Origin: Knoellia flava TL1
GTDB lineage: Bacteria; Actinomycetota; Actinomycetes; Actinomycetales; Dermatophilaceae
Assembly: GCF_000768675.1 (NCBI RefSeq)
Contig: NZ_AVPI01000018.1
Location: 1-64,000 of the forward strand
Reading direction: 5' to 3'
Length of the DNA stretch: 64,000 nucleotides
Shown here: positions 19,743 through 28,549 of the stretch, in pieces
How the letters are laid out: each line of letters begins with the position of its first letter
Numbering within the stretch: position 1 is the first letter of the stretch
Notes under the pieces: model-generated
Told to the model about the DNA's origin: nothing
Seen by the model: the letters and a program-made list of their open reading frames with translations, nothing else
Database searches by the model: none
Translations under genes and position numbers: made by a program

Positions 19743-21224
19743 TCAGCGGCGAGAGCGCTTCTCGCGCACCCTCACCGACACCTCGATCGGCGTCCCCTCG
19801 AAGCCGAACTCCTCGCGCAGCCGGCGCTCGACGAAACGGCGGTAGCCCGCCTCGATGAAGCCCGACGCGAAGAGGACGAACCGCGGCGGGCGGGTCGACG
19901 CCTGCGTCGCGAAGAGGATGCGCGGCTGCTTGCCACCACGGACCGGGTGCGGGTGCCCCGCGACGACCTCGCCGAGGAAGGCGTTGAGCCGGCCTGTCGG
20001 GATGCGCGTGTCCCACGAGTCCAGTGCGGTGTCGAGGGCCGGCACGAGGCGGTCCATGTGACGACCCGTCGAGGCCGAGACGTTGACCCGCGGCGCCCAC
20101 GGGATCTGGACGAGCTCGCGCTCGATCTCGCGCTCGAGGAAGTGACGACGCTCCTCGTCGGTGAGGTCCCACTTGTTGTAGGCGATGACGAGGGCACGGC
20201 CCGAGTCGACGACCTGCTGGACGACGCGGATGTCCTGCTCGGTGATCGGGACCGACGCGTCGATGAGCACGACGGCGACCTCCGCCTTCTCCAGGGCCGT
20301 CTGGGTGCGCAGGGACGCGTAGAAGTCGGCGCCACGCGTCTGGTGGACGCGGCGACGGATGCCGGCCGTGTCGACGAAGCGCCACGTCGTGCCGCCGAGC
20401 TCGATGAGCTCGTCGACGGGGTCGCGGGTCGTGCCCGCGACGTCGTCGACGACGACGCGGTCGGACCCGGCGAGCTTGTTGAGCATGGAGGACTTGCCCA
20501 CGTTGGGGCGGCCGAGAAGAGCCACCCGGCGTGGCCCGCCGCGCTGGTAGGCGGCGACCGCCGACTTCTCCGGCAGCACGTCGAGGATCGCGTCGAGGAC
20601 GTCACCGCTCCCCCGGCCGTGCAGTGCGGACACCGGCCACGGCTGGCCGAGGCCGATGTTCCACAGCGCGGCGGCGTCGGCCTCGGTGCGCTGGTCGTCG
20701 ACCTTGTTGGCGACGAGGACGACGGGCTTGCCGGCCCGGCGAAGCAGCTTGACCACCGCCTCGTCGTCGTCGGTCGCGCCGACGACGGCGTCGACGACGA
20801 AGAGCACGGCGTCGGCGAGCTCGACGGCGATCTCGGCCTGCTCGGCGACACGGAGGTGGATGCCCTTGGCGTCGATGGCCCAGCCGCCGGTGTCGACGAG
20901 GGTGAACCGCCGGCCGGACCACTCGGCGTCGTAGGCGACGCGGTCACGGGTCACACCCGGCACGTCCTCGACGACGGCCTCGCGCCGGCCGATGATGCGG
21001 TTGACGAGCGTCGACTTGCCGACGTTGGGGCGGCCCACGACGGCGACCACCGGGACCGCGACCTCCTCCGCGTCCTCGCCGGCCTCGTCGTCGTCCCGGT
21101 CGACGAGCGCGAGGTCCTCGTCACTCAGCTCGAAGTCGTCCAGGCCAGCACGCAGGGCATGCGTGACGGACTCGTCCAGTGACCCGTCTGCGGTCACGGT
21201 CTCGTCGGTCTCGGGGGTGTTCAT
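19743..21224 (-). CDS. der: Ribosome-associated GTPase Der (EngA)
   Basis: A 493-residue tandem-GTPase needed for 50S assembly. Two G domains are visible, each with GRPNVGKS (about residues 65 and 241), DTGG/DTAG and NKVD/NKWD motifs, then the KH-like C-terminal domain ending [18 protein letters not shown]. The N terminus has a 55-residue acidic extension common in actinobacterial Der. ATG 21224 is preferred over 21233 because GGGAGA lies about 10 bases before it. It is adjacent to the acyltransferase and cmk, as in Rv1711-Rv1713. Confidence 0.96.
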   Translation of the reverse strand: MNTPETDETVTADGSLDESVTHALRAGLDDFELSDEDLALVDRDDDEAGEDAEEVAVPVVAVVGRPNVGKSTLVNRIIGRREAVVEDVPGVTRDRVAYDAEWSGRRFTLVDTGGWAIDAKGIHLRVAEQAEIAVELADAVLFVVDAVVGATDDDEAVVKLLRRAGKPVVLVANKVDDQRTEADAAALWNIGLGQPWPVSALHGRGSGDVLDAILDVLPEKSAVAAYQRGGPRRVALLGRPNVGKSSMLNKLAGSDRVVVDDVAGTTRDPVDELIELGGTTWRFVDTAGIRRRVHQTRGADFYASLRTQTALEKAEVAVVLIDASVPITEQDIRVVQQVVDSGRALVIAYNKWDLTDEERRHFLEREIERELVQIPWAPRVNVSASTGRHMDRLVPALDTALDSWDTRIPTGRLNAFLGEVVAGHPHPVRGGKQPRILFATQASTRPPRFVLFASGFIEAGYRRFVERRLREEFGFEGTPIEVSVRVREKRSRR

Positions 21225-21264
21225 GCGCACCATTCTCCCAGAGGCCGCGCCGTGCTCCGTCCGC

Positions 21265-21954
21265 TCAGTCCCAGACGTCGGGCGCCACGTCGGTCGGCAG
21301 CGCGATGCCGTGCCGCTCGCTCGCCTCGCGCACGTGCCCGGCGAGCGAGACCCGGATCTCCTCCGCCGCCCGCTCGAGCCGCTCCCGACCCGGTATGCCG
21401 GCTGCCCTCGTGAGCGCGACCGGCTCGCCGAAGTCGACGACGAGGCGGCTGCGCAGCCGTGGCCACGACGACGCGAGGTCACCGGTGGCCCGGGTTCCGA
21501 GACACGCCACGGGGACGACCGTCGCGTGCCCCTGGAGGGCGAGCCAGGCGACACCCTTCTCCGCCCTCGCGAGGTCGCCCCGACCACGCCCGCCCTCGGG
21601 GAAGATGCCCACCACTCCGCCGCGCTCGAGGACCCCGAGCGCCGACGTCAGGGCCACGCGGTCGCCGCGTCCCTGCTCGAGTGGGATCTGCCCCGTGAAG
21701 TGGAGCAGCGGTCCCACACCGAGCTCGAACGTCGAGGCGAGGACGAGGAAGTGCGCCGGTCGAGGCGCCAGCCCGAGGACGACGGCGCCGTCGAGGTAGC
21801 CCGTGTGGTTCGCGGCGAGGATGACCGGACCGGCCGCGGGAACGTTGTGGGCAGCGGCCGCCCGCGCGGCATACAGGCTCTTGACGAGAACCCTGCCGAC
21901 GCGCCGGCCGACGGTCGCCCGCCACGGCGCGGGACCGAGGCTTTCGTGCGTCAC
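21265..21954 (-). CDS. 1-acyl-glycerol-3-phosphate acyltransferase-like (PlsC family)
   Basis: A 229-residue PlsC-superfamily acyltransferase. The catalytic NHTGYLD (an N-H-x4-D motif) is near residue 50, and the second block [10 protein letters not shown] near 118. It would acylate lysophosphatidate or a related acceptor at the inner membrane face. It starts at GTG 21954 and lies between cmk and der, a common actinobacterial order (cmk-plsC-der). An over-represented octamer at 21393-21400 is read in the frame Gly-Ile-Pro. Confidence 0.88.
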   Translation of the reverse strand: MTHESLGPAPWRATVGRRVGRVLVKSLYAARAAAAHNVPAAGPVILAANHTGYLDGAVVLGLAPRPAHFLVLASTFELGVGPLLHFTGQIPLEQGRGDRVALTSALGVLERGGVVGIFPEGGRGRGDLARAEKGVAWLALQGHATVVPVACLGTRATGDLASSWPRLRSRLVVDFGEPVALTRAAGIPGRERLERAAEEIRVSLAGHVREASERHGIALPTDVAPDVWD

Positions 21955-22041
21955 GGGCCGGAACGATAGTCCACCGCCGGTGGCACACGGCTGCGAACAA
22001 GCAGGGGCAGCCCTCGGGTCGTGGCGCGAGGCCCGCCGTGC

Positions 22042-22749
22042 TCAGCCGCGGGCGTGCGCGGCGAGCGATGCGACGACGGCGAGCACGGCCTCGACGCTCT
22101 CGTCGAAGTCGAGGTCGGAGGTGTCGACGGTGACGACCCCGTCGGCCGCCACGGTGAACTGCGAGACGGCGGAGTCGTCGCGGTCACGGCGCAGGACCTG
22201 GTCGCGCGTGGCGGCGATGGCCTCCTCGTCGACGGCGCCGTGGACCTCCGCGGAGCGCCGACGCAGCCGGGCCTCCTCGCTCGCGGTGAGGAGGAGCCGT
22301 ACGAGGGCGTCGGGGGCGACGACGGTCGTGATGTCCCGCCCCTCGGCGACGACCCCGCCGGTCTCCTCGGCGATGGCGGCCATGCGGTCACGCTGCGCCT
22401 GCTGGAGGATCGGTCGGACGCCCGTGTTCGTGGCGACCTTGGAGACCTCGGAGCTGATGGCGGTCGAGCGGATGTCGGCGGTGACGTCCGTGCCCCCCAC
22501 GACGACCCGCTGGTCCTCGGGGTCGGTCGACAGCTCGAGGGGCAGTGCCTCGGCGGCGACGACGACGGCGGCCTCGTCGGCGAGGTCGACGCCCTGGTCG
22601 AGGCACCACCACGTGAGCGCGCGGTACATCGCACCGGTGTCGAGGTAGCCGATGCCGAGGCGGGCGGCGACGGCCTTGGAGACGCTCGACTTGCCGGATC
22701 CGGACGGTCCGTCGATGGCGATGGTCAGCGGGGCGGAGTCGCTCGTCAT
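22042..22749 (-). CDS. cmk: Cytidylate kinase
   Basis: Phosphorylates CMP and dCMP to the diphosphates. It has 235 residues. The P-loop is IDGPSGSGKSSVSK (about residues 12-23), followed by YLDTGAMYRALTWW, the family's CMP-binding start. The NMP-binding insert and the RRRSAE lid region are present. It has its own leaderless promoter and lies 48 bases after tyrA. Confidence 0.96.
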   Translation of the reverse strand: MTSDSAPLTIAIDGPSGSGKSSVSKAVAARLGIGYLDTGAMYRALTWWCLDQGVDLADEAAVVVAAEALPLELSTDPEDQRVVVGGTDVTADIRSTAISSEVSKVATNTGVRPILQQAQRDRMAAIAEETGGVVAEGRDITTVVAPDALVRLLLTASEEARLRRRSAEVHGAVDEEAIAATRDQVLRRDRDDSAVSQFTVAADGVVTVDTSDLDFDESVEAVLAVVASLAAHARG

Positions 22750-22756
22750 GGCGGTC

Positions 22757-22762
22757 AGCCTA
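22757..22762 (-). promoter_or_regulatory. -10 box of leaderless cmk
   Basis: TAGGCT on the minus strand ends 7 bases before the cmk ATG; there is no ribosome-binding site. Confidence 0.55.
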
Positions 22763-22797
22763 GGCGGTCGCGGTCGTGCTGCCGCACCCGTCGACGC

Positions 22798-23913
22798 TCA
22801 GCCGTGCAGGCGCCACCCACGCTGCTCCAGCCCCTCCGACAGCGACGCCGCCGCTCCCGGAACGACGTCGACCTCCGCGAGCCCGAACGCCTGCCCGAGA
22901 CCGTGGTCGAGGTGGAACTCCTCGATGTTGGTCCCGATCTCACCGACGTCGGCGAAGAGCCTGCCGAGCTGTCCCGGCTCGTCCGGGATGAGGACGCGGA
23001 CGGTGGTGTATGCCGTCGGCGCGGCTCCGTGCTTGCCGGGGATCCGCGCGTGGCCGGCGTTGCCCGCGGCGATGGCCCGGGCGAGGGTGCCCCGGGCGCC
23101 CGGTGCGTCGGCGTCGCTGCCGAGGGCGTCGAGGGCACGGATGACGCCGTCGAGGTCGGAGGCGAGCGAGGCGAGGACGTCGCGCACGGCGTGTGCGTTG
23201 CCCGAGAGGATCTGGGTCCACAGGTGCGGGTCGCTCGCCGCGATCCGCGTGACGTCGCGCAGGCCCTGTCCGGCCAGCGCCACCGACGAGTCGGCGAGGT
23301 GCTCGAGCCGCGCGGCGACGAGGCTGGCGACGAGCTGCGGGACGTGCGAGACCGACGCGACGGCGGCGTCGTGGTCGGCGGGGTCGAGGGTGACGATGGC
23401 GGCGCCGGCACTCGTGGCGACCGTGCGAACGAGCTCGACAGCGGCCGGGCTCGTCTCGGAGGTCGGGGTGAGGACCCACGCGCGCCCGTGGAAGAGGTCG
23501 TGCCGCCCGGCCACCGCACCGCTGCGCTCGCGACCGGCCATCGGGTGAGAACCGCAGAACCGGGTGAGGTCGGCGCCGCGCTCGCGCAGCACGTCGATGA
23601 CCGCGACCTTGACCGAGGCCACGTCGGTGACGACCGCGTCCGGGAAGCGCTCGAGGGCGGACGCGACGCACGCCGCCGTGGAGTCCGGTGGGGTCGCGAC
23701 GACGACGAGCTCGGGCTGCTCGGCGGCTTGTGTGCCCCCCAGGGGAGACGTCGTCTCCCCCGCACCGAGGTCGCGGGCGAGGGCGGCGTTCGTGGTGGAG
23801 ATGTCCTCGAGGGTCACGGACCCGCCGGCGCGCGTCAGCGCGAGGCCGAGGCTCGTGCCGATGAGACCGGTGCCGACGACGTGGACGCGCGGCGGGACGG
23901 GCGCCTCGCTCAC
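22798..23913 (-). CDS. tyrA: Prephenate dehydrogenase with C-terminal ACT domain
   Basis: NAD(P)-dependent oxidative decarboxylation of prephenate in tyrosine synthesis. It has 371 residues. The dinucleotide-binding motif is VVGTGLIGTSLGLAL at the N terminus; CGSHPMAGRERSG is the substrate-binding block near 120-135. The C-terminal about 75 residues (RVLIPDEPGQLGRLF) look like an ACT domain, suggesting tyrosine feedback. It starts at GTG 23913, overlapping the upstream rluB stop as GTGA. Confidence 0.95.
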   Translation of the reverse strand: MSEAPVPPRVHVVGTGLIGTSLGLALTRAGGSVTLEDISTTNAALARDLGAGETTSPLGGTQAAEQPELVVVATPPDSTAACVASALERFPDAVVTDVASVKVAVIDVLRERGADLTRFCGSHPMAGRERSGAVAGRHDLFHGRAWVLTPTSETSPAAVELVRTVATSAGAAIVTLDPADHDAAVASVSHVPQLVASLVAARLEHLADSSVALAGQGLRDVTRIAASDPHLWTQILSGNAHAVRDVLASLASDLDGVIRALDALGSDADAPGARGTLARAIAAGNAGHARIPGKHGAAPTAYTTVRVLIPDEPGQLGRLFADVGEIGTNIEEFHLDHGLGQAFGLAEVDVVPGAAASLSEGLEQRGWRLHG

Positions 23914-24866
23914 ATCCCCGCCGCCGAGTAGAGCTCGCCGACCTCGCCCTTGGTGAGACGGCGGAACTTGCCGGGCTTGGTGTCGCCGAGACGGATCGGT
24001 CCGACCTGGGTGCGCACGAGCGACAGCACGGGGTGGCCCGCCTCGGCGAGCATCCGGCGGACGATGTGCTTGCGGCCCTCGTGGAGGATGACCTCGACGA
24101 TCGCCTTGCCCGGTTGGCTGTCGACGACGCGGAACGAGTCGACCTGCACCGGCCCGTCCTCGAGCTCGATGCCCTCGCGCAAGCGCTTGCCGAGGTCGCG
24201 TGGGACCGGCCCGCGGATCTGGGCGAGATAGGTCTTGAGCACGCCGTACTTCGGGTGCTGGAGCCGGTGTGCGAGGTCGCCGTCGTTGGTGAGGAGCAGC
24301 AGGCCCTCGGTGTCGGCGTCGAGGCGGCCGACGTGGAAGAGCCGCTCCTTGCGGTCTCCGAAGTAGTCGCCGATGTCGATCCGCCCGAGCTCGTCGTTCA
24401 TCGACGTCACGACGTTGAGCGGCTTGTTGAACGCGAGGTAGACCCGCGACTCGTCGAGCGTGACCCGCACGCCGTCGACGTGGACGACCTGGTCAGCGTT
24501 GATGCGCACACCGAGCTCGGTGACCACTTGGCCGTCGACCTCGACGCGGCCGTCGGTGATGAGCTGCTCGCACACCCTGCGCGACCCCACGCCCGCCGAG
24601 GCGAGGAGCTTCTGGAGCCGTATGCCGTCGGGGTCGTGGACGTCAACCGGCTTCGACCGAGGCCGGTCGGGCATCGAGGTCGGCTGGCTCTTCTTCGTCG
24701 TGCCGACGCCGCGGGGGCGACCGCCACCGGCGCCCGCACCCGGACCGGCACCGGCTCCCCGCGGACTGCCGGACGCGCCGCGGGCACCACCCTGCCCGGC
24801 ACCGCGGCCACGGCCACCGGACGGCTTCTTCGCGGGTCCGCCGCGTCGGTTCTGCGGCGGGGTCAT
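23910..24866 (-). CDS. rluB: Large-subunit rRNA pseudouridine synthase RluB type
   Basis: A 318-residue RsuA/RluB-family enzyme. The S4 RNA-binding domain (RLQKLLASAGVGSRRVCEQL) is followed by the catalytic block HVGRLDADTEGLLLLTNDG (catalytic Asp in RLDADT) and HEGRKHIVRRML. The first about 75 residues are Gly/Arg/Pro-rich low complexity. It overlaps scpB as ATGA and tyrA as GTGA, so it is translated as part of the parA-scpA-scpB block, as in Rv1708-Rv1711. Confidence 0.94.
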   Translation of the reverse strand: MTPPQNRRGGPAKKPSGGRGRGAGQGGARGASGSPRGAGAGPGAGAGGGRPRGVGTTKKSQPTSMPDRPRSKPVDVHDPDGIRLQKLLASAGVGSRRVCEQLITDGRVEVDGQVVTELGVRINADQVVHVDGVRVTLDESRVYLAFNKPLNVVTSMNDELGRIDIGDYFGDRKERLFHVGRLDADTEGLLLLTNDGDLAHRLQHPKYGVLKTYLAQIRGPVPRDLGKRLREGIELEDGPVQVDSFRVVDSQPGKAIVEVILHEGRKHIVRRMLAEAGHPVLSLVRTQVGPIRLGDTKPGKFRRLTKGEVGELYSAAGM

Positions 24867-25519
24867 GACCGGCCGCTCTCTGCGATCTCGTCGAGCACGT
24901 CGACCTCCGGGAGGTAGGGAGCAAGGGCTGGCAGGTCGTCGAGCGACTGCAGGCCGAGCCGCTCGAGGAAGGTGGCGGTCGTGCCGTAGAGGTTGGCGGT
25001 CGACTCCTCGTCGGTGCCCACCTCCTCGATGAGACCGCGCGTGAGCAGGGTGCGGATGACGCCGTCGACGTTGACGCCGCGGACGGCCGCGACGCGAGAG
25101 CGAGAGACAGGCTGGCGGTAGGCGATGACGGCGAGCGTCTCGAGCGAGGCCTGGGTGAGCCGGGCCTGCTGGCCGTCGAGGAGGAACTTGCTCACGACCG
25201 GGGCGTACTCGGGACGGCTGTAGACGCGCCACCCGCCACCGACGTTGCGGAGGCAGAAGCCTCGCTGCTGCGCGGCATACCCCTCCTCGAGCTCGGCGAG
25301 GGCGGTCTCGACGTCGGGCACGGGGACCTCGAGGGCAGAGGCGAGGGCGAGCTCGGTGACCGGCTCGTCGACGACCATGAGGACCGCCTCGACAGCGCCG
25401 CGCAGGCCGCCCGGGAAGTCGCCCACGTCGAAGGCGAGCTGGTCCGGCGGCACCTCGTCGACGACGCCCTCCTCGCGGACGTCGTCCGGCGTCGTGTCGG
25501 TCAGGTCGATGTCACTCAT
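24863..25519 (-). CDS. scpB: Segregation and condensation protein B
   Basis: Winged-helix partner of SMC-ScpA in the bacterial condensin. It has 218 residues. The tandem winged helices are seen in GLRGAVEAVLMVVDEPVTELALA and in the central SLETLAVIAYRQPVSRSRVAAVRG block, and the family's LLTRGLIEEVG follows. It has an acidic N-terminal extension of about 35 residues. ATG 25519 lies inside the end of scpA (8-base overlap). Confidence 0.96.
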   Translation of the reverse strand: MSDIDLTDTTPDDVREEGVVDEVPPDQLAFDVGDFPGGLRGAVEAVLMVVDEPVTELALASALEVPVPDVETALAELEEGYAAQQRGFCLRNVGGGWRVYSRPEYAPVVSKFLLDGQQARLTQASLETLAVIAYRQPVSRSRVAAVRGVNVDGVIRTLLTRGLIEEVGTDEESTANLYGTTATFLERLGLQSLDDLPALAPYLPEVDVLDEIAESGRS

Positions 25520-26507
25520 GGTCAGCCTCTCGCTGATCGGTGTCGGTCGCCCCGGGGGCAGGACCGGAGTCGGTGTCGTCGGCGCTGCGCCCTGCGGCGT
25601 CCGCTGACGCGGCGTCCGACGAAGCGGCGTCCGCGGTGGCGGCGTCCGCTGCAGGCGCGTCGTCGTCGAACTCGTCGTCGACGTCGATGTCGCCCTCCAT
25701 GGACCCGGTCCAGCGCACGGTGAGCTCACCGAGGGCCTCGGCCTGCTCGAAGGTGATGGCCGACTCCCGGAAGAGCTCGAGCAGGGCGAGGAAGCGGGCG
25801 ACGATGACGAGGGTGCTGTCGGCGTCGCGCACGAGTGTCCGGAAGGACGACACGCCGTCGCGACGAAGCCTCTTGCCGATGATGGTCGCCTGCTCGCGGA
25901 CGCTGACCGCCGGTGCGTGCAGGTGGCCGAGGCCGACCGTGTCGACCGGCTTCGGCGTGAGCGCGCCGGCGGCGATCATCGCGAGCTGCTCGGGCGTGAC
26001 CGTCATGACGAGCTCGGGCAGGAGCTTGGCGAACTGCGGCTCGATGCCCGCCTGCCGCGGGGTCATCCGCGCGGCCGTCGCCATCCGCTCGTCGAAGGTG
26101 CGCGCGATGTCCTTGAAGGCGCGGTACTGGAGCAGGCGTGCGAAGAGCAGGTCGCGCGCCTCGATGAGGGCGAGGTCGTCCTCGTCCTCCGGCCCGACCT
26201 GCGGCAGCAGACGGGCGGCCTTGATGTCGAGCAGGGTGGCCGCGACGAGGAGGAACTCCGAGGCCTGCGAGAGGTCCCAGGAGTCGCCGCCCTTGGCCTG
26301 CTCGGCCTTGATGTGCGCGATGAACTCGTCGGTCACGCGCGCGAGGGCGATCTCGGTGATGTCGAGCTTGTGCTTCGAGATGAGGCCGAGGAGGAGGTCG
26401 AACGGCCCCGAGAAGACGTCGAGATGGACCTCGAAGGCCGTCGTCGCCGCCCGTCGCGTCAGGACGCCGCCGGGTGCCTCGGCCAGAGTGTCAGGCTGCT
26501 CCGCCAC
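25512..26507 (-). CDS. scpA: Segregation and condensation protein A
   Basis: Kleisin subunit bridging SMC heads. It has 331 residues. The N-terminal kleisin block FEVHLDVFSGPFDLLLGLISK and KLDITEIALARVTDEF is clear, and the C-terminal winged helix contains FLALLELFRESAITFEQAE. An Ala/Asp/Ser-rich tail of about 60 residues with repeated AASADAA-like units follows. It starts at GTG 26507, overlapping the parA-like gene by 17 bases. Confidence 0.96.
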   Translation of the reverse strand: MAEQPDTLAEAPGGVLTRRAATTAFEVHLDVFSGPFDLLLGLISKHKLDITEIALARVTDEFIAHIKAEQAKGGDSWDLSQASEFLLVAATLLDIKAARLLPQVGPEDEDDLALIEARDLLFARLLQYRAFKDIARTFDERMATAARMTPRQAGIEPQFAKLLPELVMTVTPEQLAMIAAGALTPKPVDTVGLGHLHAPAVSVREQATIIGKRLRRDGVSSFRTLVRDADSTLVIVARFLALLELFRESAITFEQAEALGELTVRWTGSMEGDIDVDDEFDDDAPAADAATADAASSDAASADAAGRSADDTDSGPAPGATDTDQREADHE

Positions 26508-27444
26508 GGGCGATGAGCTCTCTCGCGAGCTGGCGGTAGGCGCCAGCGCCCTTGTGGGTGGAGTCGTAGGTCGTGATCGGCTCGGCCGCCAGGGTCGCGT
26601 CGGGGAACTTCACCGTCCGGCTGATGACCGTGTGGAAGACCCGCTCGCCGAAGTGCTCGACGACGCTCGCGACGACCTCCTTGGAGTGGAGGGTGCGCCC
26701 GTCGTACATCGTCGCGAGGATGCCGTCGACCTGGAGGCGCGGGTTGAGCCGGTCGGTGATCTTCTCGATCGTCTCGACGAGCAGGGCGACACCGCGCATG
26801 GCGAAGAACTCGCACTCGAGCGGGATGAGCACGCCGTGGGCTGCCGTGAGCGCGTTGACGGTGAGCAGGCCGAGCGAGGGCTGGCAGTCGATGAGCACGA
26901 CGTCGTAGTCGTCGAGGACCGGGCGCAGCACGCGCGCGAGGATCTGCTCGCGGGCGACCTCACCGACGAGCTGGACCTCGGCGGCCGAGAGGTCGATGTT
27001 GGCAGGGATGACGTCGAGACCCTCGACCTTGGTGCGCTGGATGACGTCACGGATGTCGTGGCCGCGCTCGGTGAGCAGGTTGTAGACGGTGACGTCGAGC
27101 TGGTGCGCCGGGATGCCGAGACCCACCGACAGCGCGCCCTGCGGGTCGAAGTCGACGAGGAGGACCCGGCGGCCGTACTCGGCGAGTGCGGCTCCGAGGT
27201 TGATGGTCGTCGTCGTCTTGCCGACGCCGCCCTTCTGGTTGCACATCGCGATGACGCGTGCCGGGCCGTGGCTCGCCAGTGGCGGCGGCTCGGGGAAGGT
27301 CGGCAGTGGACGACCGGTCGGACCCGGCTGCCCCGCGGGCGGCTCGGTCCCGGGAAGGTGACCGCTGGCGCCGTTGGCCGAGGTCCCGAGGCCGTCGGAC
27401 GTCTGCATTGAGGTCACCACGGCGTCGATGTCTGACGAATCCAT
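26491..27444 (-). CDS. ParA-family ATPase (Rv1708 type)
   Basis: A 317-residue deviant Walker ATPase. The P-loop CNQKGGVGKTTTTINLG (about residue 70) has the signature lysine; switch and Walker B are VDFDPQGALSVGLG and VVLIDCQPSLGLLTVNAL. The first about 60 residues are Pro/Gly-rich. ATG 27444 is chosen because GGGAGAG lies directly upstream; an in-frame GTG at 27468 is weaker. Linkage to scpA/scpB supports a chromosome-organisation role distinct from the oriC parA, which is not here. Confidence 0.93.
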   Translation of the reverse strand: MDSSDIDAVVTSMQTSDGLGTSANGASGHLPGTEPPAGQPGPTGRPLPTFPEPPPLASHGPARVIAMCNQKGGVGKTTTTINLGAALAEYGRRVLLVDFDPQGALSVGLGIPAHQLDVTVYNLLTERGHDIRDVIQRTKVEGLDVIPANIDLSAAEVQLVGEVAREQILARVLRPVLDDYDVVLIDCQPSLGLLTVNALTAAHGVLIPLECEFFAMRGVALLVETIEKITDRLNPRLQVDGILATMYDGRTLHSKEVVASVVEHFGERVFHTVISRTVKFPDATLAAEPITTYDSTHKGAGAYRQLARELIARGGAA

Positions 27445-27501
27445 CTCTCTCCCGGAACTGGCGTGCACGCGGTCAGCATCCCGCTGATCGCCACGACACT
27501 A

Positions 27502-28452
27502 TCAGCGCGCACGCGGGTGGCTCTGTGCATAGACCTCGCGCAGCTGCTGCACGGTGACGAGCGTGTAGACCTGCGTCGTCGTCACCGACGCGTGGCCGAG
27601 GAGCTCCTGCACGACACGCACGTCCGCACCACCCTCGAGGAGGTGGGTCGCGAACGAGTGCCTCAGGGTGTGCGGCGACAGGTGACCCGGCAGCTGGGCC
27701 CGCTCGGCCGCTGCCCGCAGGACCGCCCACGCGCTCTGGCGCGAGAGTCGCGCCCCCCGCTGGTTGAGGAAGATCGCCGGGGTGCCCCTGCCCTTCGCCG
27801 AGAACGTGCTTCTCCCCCGGACGAGGTATGCCGTGAGCGCCTCCCTCGCGTACGACCCCAGCGGCACGAGCCGCTGCTTGCCGCCCTTCCCCTCGAGCCG
27901 GACGACGCCCGCCTCCACGTCGACGTCGTCGACGTCGAGCCCGACGGCCTCGGAGATGCGGGCGCCGGTGCCGTAGAGGACCTCGAGGAGGGCCCGGTCA
28001 CGGAGCGAGGCAGGCGTGTCTCCGACCGACGCGGCCTCGAGCAGGCGCTCCACCTCGTCGAGGCTGATCGCCTTGGGGAGCCGCGACGGCGCCGGCGGAG
28101 GGCTCACGGCAGCAGTCGGGTCCGCGTCGACCTCCCCCTCGACGGCGAGGAAACGGTGCAGCCCCCGGACCGCGACGAGGGTGCGCGCCGCGGATGTCGC
28201 GGCGAGCGGCGGGTGTGCGTCGTCGCCCTCCCGCAGCCGCGCGAGGAACTCGCTGACGTGCCGCTCGCTCACCGACGCCGGGTCGTCGACACCGATCGAG
28301 ACGAGGTATGCCGTCCACCTCCGCAGGTCGCGCCGGTAGGCCTTGAGCGTGTTGGCCGACACACCGCGCTCCACGTCGAGGTGCGTCAGCCAGGAGCGGA
28401 CGGCTCGCTCGACCCCGTTCGCGACCCGTGCGTCCGCAAGTCTGGGGGTCAT
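27502..28452 (-). CDS. xerD: Site-specific tyrosine recombinase XerD
   Basis: Resolves chromosome dimers at dif with XerC. It has 316 residues. The N-terminal SAM-like domain contains [16 protein letters not shown]; the catalytic residues appear in [48 protein letters not shown]. XerD rather than XerC is inferred from linkage to parA/scpAB (as in Rv1701-Rv1710). The first eight codons (MTPRLADA) lie in a tandemly repeated palindromic element; no good ribosome-binding site is visible, and a small upstream ORF ends on the start codon. Confidence 0.92.
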   Translation of the reverse strand: MTPRLADARVANGVERAVRSWLTHLDVERGVSANTLKAYRRDLRRWTAYLVSIGVDDPASVSERHVSEFLARLREGDDAHPPLAATSAARTLVAVRGLHRFLAVEGEVDADPTAAVSPPPAPSRLPKAISLDEVERLLEAASVGDTPASLRDRALLEVLYGTGARISEAVGLDVDDVDVEAGVVRLEGKGGKQRLVPLGSYAREALTAYLVRGRSTFSAKGRGTPAIFLNQRGARLSRQSAWAVLRAAAERAQLPGHLSPHTLRHSFATHLLEGGADVRVVQELLGHASVTTTQVYTLVTVQQLREVYAQSHPRAR

Positions 28453-28527
28453 CCCGCCACACTGCCGGACGCAACGACAGAGCCCACCCTTGCGTCCGCA
28501 AGTCTGGGGGTCATGTCGTCATCTCTG
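28429..28527. repeat. Tandem dimer of a 62-bp palindromic element at the xerD start
   Basis: A 24-base perfect direct repeat (28429-28452 and 28491-28514) has a period of 62. Each copy begins with TGCGTCCGCAAG and is followed by a complementary arm: CTGCCGGACGCAA after copy 1, TGCGGACG after copy 2. Each unit can therefore fold as a stem-loop. The arms resemble those of the element at 45.1-45.25 kb, which has the same period. Confidence 0.8.
28449..28514 (-). CDS. Possible 21-codon leader ORF overlapping the xerD start
   Basis: An ATG at 28514, created by the second repeat copy, opens a frame with the same first eight residues as XerD (MTPRLADA) and ends in TGA whose bases overlap the xerD ATG (ATGA). 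It would place ribosomes exactly at the xerD start. No convincing ribosome-binding site precedes it, so it may be only a by-product of the duplication. Confidence 0.3.
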   Translation of the reverse strand: MTPRLADARVGSVVASGSVAG

Positions 28528-28549
28528 CGGACGTCAGGAGGGGCCGGGC

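Noticed and set aside
28429-28527. CRISPR array at the tandem repeat
   Set aside because: Only two copies, unequal flanks that pair with the repeat, and no cas genes.
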